NCBI GenBank assembly: GCA_016201285.1
Contig: JACQDE010000084.1
Coordinates: 1 to 64,000, forward strand
From: Acidobacteriota bacterium
GTDB lineage: Bacteria > Acidobacteriota > Terriglobia > Acidiferrales > UBA7541
Length of the DNA: 64,000 nucleotides
Direction of reading: 5' to 3'
Position numbers and translations under genes: made by a program. Positions 1-7,480 of this stretch are shown here, piece after piece. The notes under the pieces were generated by a model that was not told the DNA's origin, ran no database searches, and worked only from the letters and a program-made list of their open reading frames with translations. The stretch's first letter is position 1. Each line of letters starts with the position of its first letter.

Positions 1-66
1 GATCCCTTCCTGCACGATCTCCCACTTCTCCTCCGCCGTCCGCTGCACTCGCGGTTTCCTGCTCAT
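1..66 (-). CDS. Transposase OrfA, N-terminal fragment (window edge)
   Basis: The ATG at 66 (minus) opens 22 codons before the window ends. The peptide begins MSRKPRVQRTAEEKWEIV, which resembles the first residues of IS3-family OrfA helix-turn-helix proteins (a basic start, then xxEEKxxIVxEG). OrfA normally binds the terminal repeats and is joined to OrfB by frameshifting to make the active DDE transposase. The rest lies left of the window, so intactness cannot be judged. Confidence 0.6.
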   Translation of the reverse strand, partial: MSRKPRVQRTAEEKWEIVQEGI

Positions 67-139
67 GTCGCCGCCTTTGAAGTCGGAGGCCCCGCATCAT
101 ACCGAAACTACCTGTCTAGTTTTAGAGGGGTGCACTACA
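1..139 (-). mobile_element. End of an IS3-family-like insertion sequence (runs off left edge)
   Basis: On the minus strand a terminus starting TGTAGTGCACCCC (first base at 139) is followed by an AAAACTAGACAGG stretch, resembling the ends of IS3/IS150-type elements. The start of a transposase reading frame lies 73 bases further in. The IS end supplies the stop codon of the neighbouring zinc-ribbon gene, which is how the boundary was placed. Only one end is inside the window, so the family and the target duplication cannot be confirmed. Confidence 0.65.
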
Positions 140-398
140 GCTCCATGACCTGCCCTAGCCACCGACAAAGCACGGCTTTCGAGCTGCGCACGGCTTTCCG
201 AAACTGGGCCAATTCAGTTGCACAACCACGGCTGGCCGCGTTTGCTTCCGCTTGGGAAAGCCTCTTCGCAAGTGCTTCGAGTTCTTCTGGTTTAGATGCC
301 GCGCGCACGTTTGGGAAGCCACACGGCTGGAAACAAACTGGGCATCGGTCTTCCGATTCTCGAATCTCAGCTCGGCAGTTGGGATTGGGGCATTGCAT
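135..398 (-). pseudogene. Zinc-ribbon protein truncated by the IS
   Basis: The ATG at 398 begins MQCPNPNC, followed by a second CPVC pair (two CxxC-type knuckles within the first 30 residues), then a helical stretch ending AVLCRWLGQVMEL. The final TAG is made of IS terminal bases, so the original gene continued beyond position 140 and has lost its C-terminal part. Residues seen are 87. The family is a presumed uncharacterised acidobacterial zinc-ribbon protein; its function is unknown. The call as a broken gene rests on the IS end coinciding with the stop. Confidence 0.6.
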
Positions 399-540
399 AT
401 GAAGTTTTCTACATCTGAGGCCGTTTGGTGCCTCGAAGAGTGGCAGATGAACACAGATGATAGCGGTTGTCAATCGAGACTGGAAAGGTGAAATCCAAAT
501 GGCGCTTGAAACCGGGGAAAATCGCTGATAAACAAGGGGC

Positions 541-2001
541 ATGCCGTCCGCACAGACGCAGGGTAAGACTATCGCATTTGAAAGCAGAGAGTCCCAAATT
601 GAGGCGATCCGCGCGAGTTCGCTCTACAACGAAGACCTGGCGCCGACCGCGGTCGCCGAACGCCGCTGGGGCGCGTATGAATTCGCGGCGCTGTGGATCG
701 GGATGGCCATCTGCATTCCGAGCTACATGCTGGCGTCGAGCCTGATTGCCGGCGGGATGAGCTGGAAGCAAGCCGTCTTCACGATTTTTCTGGGCAACCT
801 GATCGTGCTCGCGCCGATGCTGCTGAACTCGCACGCCGGCGCGCAGTACGGGATTCCCTTCCCGGTATTCGCCCGGTCGGCGTTCGGCGTGCTCGGCGCA
901 AACATTCCGTCGGTGGCGCGGGCGCTGGTGGCGTGCGGATGGTTCGGCATCCAGACGTGGATCGGCGGGCAGGCCATCCACACCATTCTGCTGTCGCTGT
1001 GGAGCGGATGGAGGGGCGTGCCGGGCGGCATCTGGATCTGCTTTTTCGCGTTCTGGACGATGAACATGTACGTGGTGATCCGCGGGACGGAATCGATCCG
1101 CATCCTCGAAGATTACGGCGCGCCGTTCCTGATCGTGATTTCGGTGGCGCTGCTGGCGTGGGCGTACGTGCGCGCGGGCGGTTTCGGACCGATGTTCAGC
1201 GCGCCGGGGAAGTTTGCGAGCTTCCGCGAGTTCCTGCCGTTTTTCGTCGTGTCGCTGACGGGGATGGTGGGGTTCTGGTCCACGCTGGCGCTGAACATCT
1301 GCGATTTCACGCGCTACGCGCGGAGCCAGCGCGCGCACGCTATGGGGCAGAGCCTCGGCTTGCCGCTGACCATGACGCTCTACTCGTTCATCGGGATTGC
1401 GGTGACGTCCATGACGGTGACGATTTTCGGCGAGGCCATCTGGGATCCCGTGGCGCTCGCTGGAAAGCTCGGCTCACCGATTGCCGTGGCGATTGCGCTG
1501 GCGGGCGTGGTGGTGGCCACGCTGACGACGAATGTGGCCGCGAACATTGTTTCGCCGGCGAACGCGTTTTCAAACGCATGGCCGCGGGGAATCAGCTTCC
1601 GCACCGGTGGGATCATTACCGGCATCCTGGGCGTGGCGATGATGCCATGGAAACTGCTGGCCAATTACGAGACGTACCTCTATACGTGGCTGGTGGGCTA
1701 TTCGGGATTCCTCGGGCCGATTGCGGGGATTCTGATCTGCGATTACTACCTGCTGCGGAAGAAACAGCTTTCCATCGCGGACCTCTACCAGCGCGGCGGA
1801 GTGTACGAGTTTTCGCGCGGATTCAACTGGAACGGTCTGGCGGCGCTGGCGGCGGGTTGCGGCGCGGCGTTTTTGGGGCTGATCTATGAACCGATGCGGA
1901 TGCTATACAGTTATGCGTGGTTCGTGGGTTTCGCGGTGGGGTTGAGTGCGTACTATGCGTTGATGACGGTGACACAGCCTGCGCCAGAGGCGGCGGATTA
2001 G
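541..2001 (+). CDS. NCS1-family nucleobase/hydantoin permease
   Basis: A 486-residue integral membrane protein with about twelve hydrophobic segments, the usual size for nucleobase:cation symporter-1 (NCS1; cytosine, allantoin, hydantoin, uracil) transporters. Typical features are the N-terminal NEDLAPT / RRWG stretch ahead of the first helix, the IQTWIGG segment (residues about 138-144) and the long run of paired helices. It would import a cyclic ureide across the inner membrane using a cation gradient. It is followed at short distance, same strand, by an LLM oxidoreductase and a dihydropyrimidinase, which makes hydantoin, uracil or a related ring the probable substrate (inference). The exact substrate cannot be read from the sequence. 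Confidence 0.85.
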   Translation: MPSAQTQGKTIAFESRESQIEAIRASSLYNEDLAPTAVAERRWGAYEFAALWIGMAICIPSYMLASSLIAGGMSWKQAVFTIFLGNLIVLAPMLLNSHAGAQYGIPFPVFARSAFGVLGANIPSVARALVACGWFGIQTWIGGQAIHTILLSLWSGWRGVPGGIWICFFAFWTMNMYVVIRGTESIRILEDYGAPFLIVISVALLAWAYVRAGGFGPMFSAPGKFASFREFLPFFVVSLTGMVGFWSTLALNICDFTRYARSQRAHAMGQSLGLPLTMTLYSFIGIAVTSMTVTIFGEAIWDPVALAGKLGSPIAVAIALAGVVVATLTTNVAANIVSPANAFSNAWPRGISFRTGGIITGILGVAMMPWKLLANYETYLYTWLVGYSGFLGPIAGILICDYYLLRKKQLSIADLYQRGGVYEFSRGFNWNGLAALAAGCGAAFLGLIYEPMRMLYSYAWFVGFAVGLSAYYALMTVTQPAPEAAD

Positions 2002-2004
2002 CAG

Positions 2005-2058
2005 ATGTAGCGGCGGGTTTATCCTGCCAGAGTGGCGGCGTAAAGCCGTCTCTACAGG
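2005..2058. repeat. Dispersed GTAGCGGCGG...AAAGCCG palindromic repeat
   Basis: Bases GTAGCGGCGGGTTTATCC followed by GGCGGCGTAAAGCCGTC form the same kind of short palindromic unit seen at 3.1, 58.5 and 61.0 kb. Units like this are scattered through acidobacterial intergenic regions. It sits between the permease stop and the ribosome binding site of the next gene. Confidence 0.6.
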
Positions 2059-2069
2059 GGGAAAGGGCC

Positions 2070-3083
2070 ATGCAATTCGGGATTACGTTGAAGCCGGACA
2101 TCTCCGTGGAACGCGTGGTGGCGCTGGCGCGGCAGGCGGAGGAATGCGGGTTCGAATACGGCTGGATGTTCGACTCGCACGTGCTGTGGAAGGAGCCGTT
2201 TCCGCTGATGACGCTGATGGCGGCCAACACGAAGCGCATGCGGCTGGGACCGTGCGTGACGAATCCGGCGGTGCGCGACGTGACCGTGTGCGCGAGCCTC
2301 TTTGCGACGATGAACCTGATCTCCGGCGGGCGAATGGAAATTGGCATCGGGCGCGGCGACAGCTCGCGGCGCGTGCTGGGCAAGAAGCCGACGACGCTCG
2401 AGAACCTGGAAGAATTCGTGCGCGACTTCCGCGAGCTGAACGCTGGAAGAACGGTGCAGTACGAGGGAAAGGACGCGCGCCTGACGTGGACAAACGGCAG
2501 CGTGCCGCGCGTGTGGGTGGCAGGTTACGGACCGAAGGCGCTGCGGTGCGCGGGGCGGATCGGCGATGGCGTGATTCTGCAATTTGCCGACCCGGACCTG
2601 ATTGCATGGTGCGTGGGGTTTGTGCGCGAAGGCGCGCAGGAAGCGGGGCGAGATTTCAGCAAGATTGAGATCATGTCCGCGGCGCCGGTGTGGGTGTCTG
2701 ACGACCTCAATGTGTGCCGCGAGCGCGTGCGGTGGTTCCCTGCCCTGGTGTCGAACCACGTGATGGATTTGATTTCAAAGTACAAACCGGAAGAGCTGCC
2801 CGAGGCGCTGATTTCCTACGTGCGGAACCGCGGCGGGTACGATTACCAGCACCACTGCGAAGTGGGCAGCGACAACGCGGATTTCGTCACCGATGAAGTG
2901 GTGGACCGCTTCTGCCTGGTGGGGCCGGTGGAGGCGCACCGGCAGAAGATCGAGAAACTGCGGAGCGTGGGCGTGACGCAGTTCAACATCTACCTGATGT
3001 GCGGCGAGGAGGAGAAGACCCTGGAGATTTATCAGCGCGAGGTGCTGCCGCATTATCAACGAGCATCGAAAGTGTCCGGCTAA
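2070..3083 (+). CDS. LLM-class (luciferase-like) flavin/F420-dependent oxidoreductase
   Basis: 337 residues with the bacterial luciferase-like (beta/alpha)8 fold: an N-terminal MQFGITLKPDISVE strand, a GFEYGWMFDSH segment, the RMRLGPCVTNPAVRD strand (residues about 52-66), GGRMEIGIGRGDS (about 87-99) and PRVWVAGYGPKAL (about 147-159). Such enzymes use reduced FMN or F420 to act on small organic substrates. The ATG at 2070 follows GGGGGAAAGGG. It lies between the NCS1 permease and a dihydropyrimidinase on the same strand, an arrangement that suggests a role in oxidising or reducing a ureide or pyrimidine. Cofactor choice (FMN or F420) is undecided. Confidence 0.8.
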   Translation: MQFGITLKPDISVERVVALARQAEECGFEYGWMFDSHVLWKEPFPLMTLMAANTKRMRLGPCVTNPAVRDVTVCASLFATMNLISGGRMEIGIGRGDSSRRVLGKKPTTLENLEEFVRDFRELNAGRTVQYEGKDARLTWTNGSVPRVWVAGYGPKALRCAGRIGDGVILQFADPDLIAWCVGFVREGAQEAGRDFSKIEIMSAAPVWVSDDLNVCRERVRWFPALVSNHVMDLISKYKPEELPEALISYVRNRGGYDYQHHCEVGSDNADFVTDEVVDRFCLVGPVEAHRQKIEKLRSVGVTQFNIYLMCGEEEKTLEIYQREVLPHYQRASKVSG

Positions 3084-3084
3084 G

Positions 3085-3152
3085 TAGATTCCTCGCTTCG
3101 CTCGGAACGACATCAAAAACCAACGGAGCCGGCGAGACGCCGGCGCTACGAG
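3085..3152. repeat. Chromosomal short repeats (TCGCTTCGCTCGGAA and GCCGGCGAGACGCCGGCGCTAC)
   Basis: Two different intergenic units are adjacent: one containing ATTCCTCGCTTCGCTCGGAACGAC and one containing GCCGGCGAGACGCCGGC-GCTAC. Both look like dispersed palindromic units typical of acidobacterial chromosomes. They fill the gap before the hydantoinase start. No terminator is apparent. Confidence 0.5.
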
Positions 3153-3158
3153 GCACTC

Positions 3159-4550
3159 ATGCGATTCGATACGGTGATCAAGAACGGCACGGTGGTGACG
3201 GCAACGGATACGTATGCCGCGGACGTGGGTATTGTGGGCGACACGATTTCCGCGATTGCGGCGCAACTGCCCACCGAAGGCGCGACGAAAATCATTGATG
3301 CGAAGGGCTGCTTCGTGATGCCGGGCGGCATTGATGTGCACACGCACCTGGACATGCCGTTCGGTGGAACGACCAGCGCGGACGATTTCCAGACCGGCAC
3401 GATCGCGGCGGCCTTCGGCGGCACGACCACGCTGGTGGATTTTGCAATCCAGTACAAGGGCCAGACGCTGCGCACAGCGTTCGACGCATGGATGAAGAAG
3501 GCCGACGGCAAAGCGGCGACGGACTACGCGTTTCACTGCATCATCACCGACCTGAATGACGCGCAGCTCGAAGAGATGGGCGCGCTGGTGCACGAGGGCG
3601 TGTCGAGCTTCAAGCTGTTCATGGCGTATCCGGGCGTGTTTATGCTGGATGACGCGAGCATTTTCAAAGCGATGTCGCAAGCCGCGAAGCACGGCGGGCT
3701 GATCTGCATGCACGCCGAGAACGGCGGGGCGATTGACGTCATTGTGCAGCGGGCGCTGGCGGAAGGAAAAAAGGCGCCGAAGTATCACGCGCTGACGCGT
3801 CCGACGACGGCGGAGGCGGAAGCGACGTCGCGGGCTATTGCGCTGGCGGAGATGGCCGGCGCGCCGGTGTACATCGTGCATCTTTCGTGCAACGACGCGC
3901 TGGAAAAGGTGCGCGAGGCGCGCGACCGCGGGGTGCCGGCGTACGCCGAGACTTGCCCGCAATACCTATTTCTTTCCCTCGATAATTTTGACGTGCCGGG
4001 ATTCGAAGGGGCGAAGTATGTGTTCACGCCGCCGCTGCGGGAAAAGTGGCACCAGGAAAAACTCTGGCAAGGCCTGGCAAAGGACACGTTGCAGATGGTC
4101 TCCACCGACCACTGCCCGTTCTGCTTTAAGGAGCAAAAGGAGATGGGCAAGGACGATTTTACGAAGATCCCGAACGGCGGGCCGGGAATCGAGCACCGGC
4201 TGAGCCTGGTGTACACGGGCGGAGTGCACGGCGGGCGGTTTTCGGCGAACCGGTTCGTGCAGCTCGTTTCCACAGGGCCGGCGAAACTGTTCGGGCTCTA
4301 CCCGCGAAAGGGCACAGTGGCGGTCGGCTCGGACGCGGACGTAATCGTCTTCGACCCCAACTTCGAGCAGACGATCAGCGCGAAGACGCACCACATGCGC
4401 GTGGATTATTCGATGTTCGAAGGCATCCACACGAAAGGCGCGCCGAAAGTGGTGCTTTCTCGCGGGCGCGTGGTGATCGAAAACAATTTGTTCGTTGGCC
4501 GCGCCGGCGCGGGACAGTTCCTGCGGCGGCGGACATACACCGGGCTGTAG
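3159..4550 (+). CDS. hydA: Dihydropyrimidinase / D-hydantoinase
   Basis: 463 residues, the normal length for the cyclic-amidohydrolase family that opens dihydropyrimidine or 5-substituted hydantoin rings to N-carbamoyl amino acids. The metal site is visible: HTH in GGIDVHTHLDMPFGG (residues about 56-70), the lysine that becomes carboxylated in SSFKLFMAYPG (about 149-159), the histidine of CMHAENG (about 184-190), VHLSC (about 240-244) and STDHCPF (about 314-320). It is cytosolic. The gene is the last of a three-gene plus-strand set with an NCS1 permease and an LLM oxidoreductase. It lies just left of the att site of the integrated element, so downstream partners such as a carbamoylase may have been separated (inference). 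Confidence 0.9.
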   Translation: MRFDTVIKNGTVVTATDTYAADVGIVGDTISAIAAQLPTEGATKIIDAKGCFVMPGGIDVHTHLDMPFGGTTSADDFQTGTIAAAFGGTTTLVDFAIQYKGQTLRTAFDAWMKKADGKAATDYAFHCIITDLNDAQLEEMGALVHEGVSSFKLFMAYPGVFMLDDASIFKAMSQAAKHGGLICMHAENGGAIDVIVQRALAEGKKAPKYHALTRPTTAEAEATSRAIALAEMAGAPVYIVHLSCNDALEKVREARDRGVPAYAETCPQYLFLSLDNFDVPGFEGAKYVFTPPLREKWHQEKLWQGLAKDTLQMVSTDHCPFCFKEQKEMGKDDFTKIPNGGPGIEHRLSLVYTGGVHGGRFSANRFVQLVSTGPAKLFGLYPRKGTVAVGSDADVIVFDPNFEQTISAKTHHMRVDYSMFEGIHTKGAPKVVLSRGRVVIENNLFVGRAGAGQFLRRRTYTGL

Positions 4551-4571
4551 GAGAAGAGCAGGTTGTAAGTG

Positions 4572-4630
4572 TGGTGCCCGGGGCGAGAGTCGAACTCGCA
4601 CGTCCTTTGTAGGACTGGGGATTTTAAGTC
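4572..4630 (-). other. attL: displaced 3' half of the original tRNA-Leu gene
   Basis: Read on the minus strand this is the anticodon-loop-to-CCA half of a leucine tRNA: TTAAAATCCCC, a variable arm with GTCCT/AGGAC pairing, a perfect T arm GCGAG-TTCGACT-CTCGC, the acceptor strand CCCGGGC and encoded ACCA. There is no matching 5' half next to it. The upstream bases do not restore the anticodon stem. Bases 4615-4630 (plus strand CTGGGGATTTTAAGTC) are identical to 46391-46406 in the intact tRNA-Leu. It is therefore the half that was pushed aside when the element integrated. Confidence 0.85.
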
Positions 4631-4750
4631 TCAACTCTGTGATTCTTGTCCGTTTCGAAATTCCTTGCAAGAGGTTGAAGAAGAACCGAATGCGCACAAA
4701 TAGCCGTGTGCACTGGTTTTGCCTGTTTGAGCCAGAATTTAAACATTTTA

Positions 4751-4769
4751 TAACAGGTATTGTAACAGG
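4751..4769 (+). other. Candidate integrase/excisionase arm sites, left arm
   Basis: Two TAACAGG boxes lie 12 bp apart (4751 and 4763). A matching pair of TAACAA boxes with the same 12-bp pitch lies at 46271 and 46283. In the excised circle the two pairs would lie roughly 120-140 bp on either side of the core, as arm-type sites do in tyrosine-integrase attP regions. This is pattern evidence only. Confidence 0.4.
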
Positions 4770-4867
4770 TTCCTTGCGGTCAAACAAATCAATCACGCGA
4801 CACGGGCATCATCGCTTACCAGCAAATCCCGCGGTCGGTGCTGTGAAACTTCTCAAAGGAGGATGTC

Positions 4868-5893
4868 ATGCGTCTTGCGGGGCGCGAGCGGTTGGGGTTT
4901 TATCCGCTTCCAGTTGCGGAAGCCAAGCGTATCCGGGGATTTCTTAGCTTCACGAGCGGTCCATGCACGTCGCTTGATCCCTGCATCGGGGACGGTATTG
5001 CGTTCCAGGCCGTGACCTCTGATGCGCAGATGCGTCGTTACGGAATCGAGCTCGACGCCTATCGAGCTGAGCAGGCCCACGCGCTTGTGGACGAGTTGAT
5101 CCACGGCAACTGTTTCGACGTGCAGTGTCCGGTCGATTCCTTCTCCCTGGTTTACTTGAACCCTCCCTATGACTTCGAGGTCGGCGAAGGGAAGTCACAG
5201 CGGATGGAGAAGCTCTTTCTGGAGCACGTATACCGCTGGCTGAAGTGCGGAGGCGTGCTCGTATTCGTGATTCCAGGGACGCGCATTGAGGAATGCAATG
5301 CCGCGCTCTCGGTCCACTTCCGCGACGTGCGTGTCTACCGGCTCATCGAGCCTGAGAGCGCGCGCTACAGACAGGTTGTTCTCTTCGGCGTTCGCCGCAC
5401 GCGGAACGAAAGGGAGAAATTGCAGGATGCCGACATCACGCGCGCGCGGCAATGGCTCGGGTCACTGTCGAGGGATCCTGAGCAACTTCCGCCTCTTTCG
5501 TTCGAGCCGAATCACCAATATGTGGTGCCGCCCGGGGACCCGGTGCGCATGGTTTACCGTGGGCTTCCGTTGGACCAGATTGAGGACATGCTTCCAAAGT
5601 CTTCCGCGTATCGTCAGGCCGCGCCCATCCTGTTCGCACAAGAGGCAGATATCGCCGGCCGGCCGCTAACGCCGCTGCACGGCGGCCACGTGGGACTTCT
5701 TTGCACGGCAGGAATGCTGAATGGGATCTTCGGCGAGGGAGAAGCCCGGCACATCGCTCACTGGCAGTCCATCAAAGTCGTGGACCGGACAGAGGAGGAG
5801 GAAGACAGATCAACAGTAGTTCGAGAGAAAGAGCGGTTCTCGAACGAGCTAACAGTCATATACTCGACCGGCCAAACTGCCGTTCTGAAGTGA
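4868..5893 (+). CDS. DUF6094-like N6-adenine methyltransferase-type protein
   Basis: 341 residues with a class I methyltransferase signature: DPCIGDG (37-43, motif I, SAM-binding), an acidic ELD (61-63) and NPPYDFE (98-104, catalytic motif IV of the N/DPPY type). The order resembles DUF6094 proteins common on integrative elements. It may methylate element DNA or take part in element biology. The ATG at 4868 follows a textbook AAAGGAGG. It is the first gene inside the left att end and starts a plus-strand run with an exonuclease. No specificity subunit or restriction enzyme is adjacent, so it is better viewed as an orphan or backbone enzyme. Confidence 0.75.
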   Translation: MRLAGRERLGFYPLPVAEAKRIRGFLSFTSGPCTSLDPCIGDGIAFQAVTSDAQMRRYGIELDAYRAEQAHALVDELIHGNCFDVQCPVDSFSLVYLNPPYDFEVGEGKSQRMEKLFLEHVYRWLKCGGVLVFVIPGTRIEECNAALSVHFRDVRVYRLIEPESARYRQVVLFGVRRTRNEREKLQDADITRARQWLGSLSRDPEQLPPLSFEPNHQYVVPPGDPVRMVYRGLPLDQIEDMLPKSSAYRQAAPILFAQEADIAGRPLTPLHGGHVGLLCTAGMLNGIFGEGEARHIAHWQSIKVVDRTEEEEDRSTVVREKERFSNELTVIYSTGQTAVLK

Positions 5894-5988
5894 GCCTGAA
5901 TTCACTGGGGGCAATGCGCTTCTTGAACTGGCAACCTTGCACGAGTAAGTTTTGGCAGGAAGGCGGAATCCGATTGGCGAGGGGTGAG

Positions 5989-6423
5989 ATGAGCCTTGTC
6001 TTCGTGGATTGCGAAGCGGTAGGTCCCTGTCCGGCACTCGGTCGGTTGACAGAATTTGGCGCTGTCATCTTCGATACCAGGGCGACCTTCCACGGAATTA
6101 CCAAGGAAGGAGAGGAGGCAGAAGTGTTTCGTTCCTTTGCGGCATGGCTCAAAGAGAACGTGGAAGGGCGCCCCGTCTTCGTATCCGACAATCCAGCCTT
6201 CGACTGGCAGTGGATCAATGACGGCTTCCACCGCTTTCTCGGCTATAACCCGTTTGGGCATAGCGCGCGAAGAATCTCCGATTTCTACGCAGGCTTGTGC
6301 GGAGATTTCTACAAGACTCAAAACTGGAAACGACTGCGAATTACGCCGCACGACCACCATCCGGTTCACGATGCCCTGGGAAATGTGGAAGCGTTCGAGC
6401 GGCTGCTTAAGGGGGAGCGATGA
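5989..6423 (+). CDS. DnaQ-like DEDD 3'-5' exonuclease
   Basis: 144 residues, a stand-alone exonuclease domain. The first acidic pair is FVDCE (Asp7, Glu9). The second motif is in VSDNPAFDW (about residues 63-71). The third is HHPVHDALGNVEAF near the end, giving the DEDDh set of metal ligands. Related small proteins trim 3' ends of DNA or RNA. The ATG at 5989 after GAGGGGTGAG is preferred over upstream starts, whose translation shows no conserved sequence. It lies about 95 bases after the methyltransferase on the same strand. Its role in the element (replication, repair or host interference) is unknown. Confidence 0.75.
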   Translation: MSLVFVDCEAVGPCPALGRLTEFGAVIFDTRATFHGITKEGEEAEVFRSFAAWLKENVEGRPVFVSDNPAFDWQWINDGFHRFLGYNPFGHSARRISDFYAGLCGDFYKTQNWKRLRITPHDHHPVHDALGNVEAFERLLKGER

Positions 6424-6717
6424 CCGACGCACGGGTCTTCTAGAGATATCCCGTGGTGTGGGAAGTGCCTTTGGAGAACGGAAAGCCACGTAACTCAATC
6501 CACGCGTGTCGCATCGTTGTTTGATTCTCTCCCCTCCGCGAACGAATGCCGCCTTTTCCTTCATTCAGAAATGGAGCGAAATCCCGTCCTTGCAGACAGG
6601 AGCGCGATGGCAAGCCCATAGAGATGCCAATCGTGATTTTGGCTGAGCGCCACTTTGGGCAAATTTCTCGAACCTGGGGAACGACCACTGACACTTGATG
6701 TAAGGAAAGGAGTATCG

Positions 6718-7377
6718 GTGAAGAACGCCAACGAGCGTTTTGGAAGCCTCGAATTCACAAAGCAGGTGAAGGACGCAACCACGCGAATTCGCGTTTACAT
6801 GGACCGGCTGATTGCAGAACCACCGAAGGAAGAGCGTGGATCAGCTGCCGCCCATTTCTTCTCAATCTTGGGGGGCGATGCGGAGGTTGCTGCCTTGTGG
6901 GCAGCCGTGACAGAGGGAGCATTCTTCCAGGCCCGGTTTCCGGGCCGGCCGCCGATTACGATTTCTTTGGGCCCCGAGGCGCAATGCTTTCGCGGGAGTG
7001 TGACAATTCAGGGGCGTAATCGTCCGGTCCGACATCTGGTGGCGCTCTCGGCGGAGTTGGTCAAGACCAGGCCCGGAGCGGACGGCGAGGGGAAGCGAAC
7101 CATTCTGTACGACGACGATCCGGCATTCGTGCTGTATCGGCTGTCGCGCCGCTTCGGCTTGCCCGTCGTCCCTGAGTGGTCAACGTGGTTCAAGCGCGAA
7201 CTTGAACGGCGCAAGGCCATCGAGCCGCTCTGGGGACTCGGATGCTCGCCAGTGCTCGTAAAAGGAAACAAGGAACGGTTTCTCGGCTGGATTGGCAAGG
7301 CCTTGAAGCAGGGCTTGGTTTCTATTCCGGAAAGCAATGGATCAGTTCTTTGGAGGTTGCCGGCGAATTCCTGGTGA
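6718..7377 (+). CDS. Hypothetical protein, element backbone
   Basis: 219 residues, not recognised. The GTG at 6718 is chosen because AAAGGAG stands five bases upstream; a longer TTG reading from 6655 lacks such a site. The product is soluble and mixed alpha/beta in appearance, with a basic middle part (QGRNRPVRHL, about residues 113-122) and a C-terminal part that could be a small winged helix (SPVLVKGNKERFLGWIGKAL). It follows the exonuclease on the same strand after a gap of about 295 bases in which no other gene was seen. It converges on the SIR2 gene downstream. Function is not assigned. Confidence 0.6.
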   Translation: MKNANERFGSLEFTKQVKDATTRIRVYMDRLIAEPPKEERGSAAAHFFSILGGDAEVAALWAAVTEGAFFQARFPGRPPITISLGPEAQCFRGSVTIQGRNRPVRHLVALSAELVKTRPGADGEGKRTILYDDDPAFVLYRLSRRFGLPVVPEWSTWFKRELERRKAIEPLWGLGCSPVLVKGNKERFLGWIGKALKQGLVSIPESNGSVLWRLPANSW

Positions 7378-7480
7378 AGACAGGGGGACGCCTGCAACTA
7401 GGGAACCGTCTCGTGGTGCCTGGCCTCCGCAGCCCCGGGGAAGGCTAGGCAGGGGGGTAGTGAAGCAGGCTTGCGCCAAC

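Noticed and set aside
409-1338. Long minus-strand open frame opposite the permease
   Set aside because: It is Arg/His/Pro-rich, with no conserved motifs, and lies entirely opposite a clear membrane transporter gene; a high-GC shadow.
4572-4660. A second complete tRNA-Leu at the left end
   Set aside because: The 3' half is good but the bases upstream (TCACAGAGTTGAGA) cannot form the D arm, anticodon stem or acceptor 5' strand.
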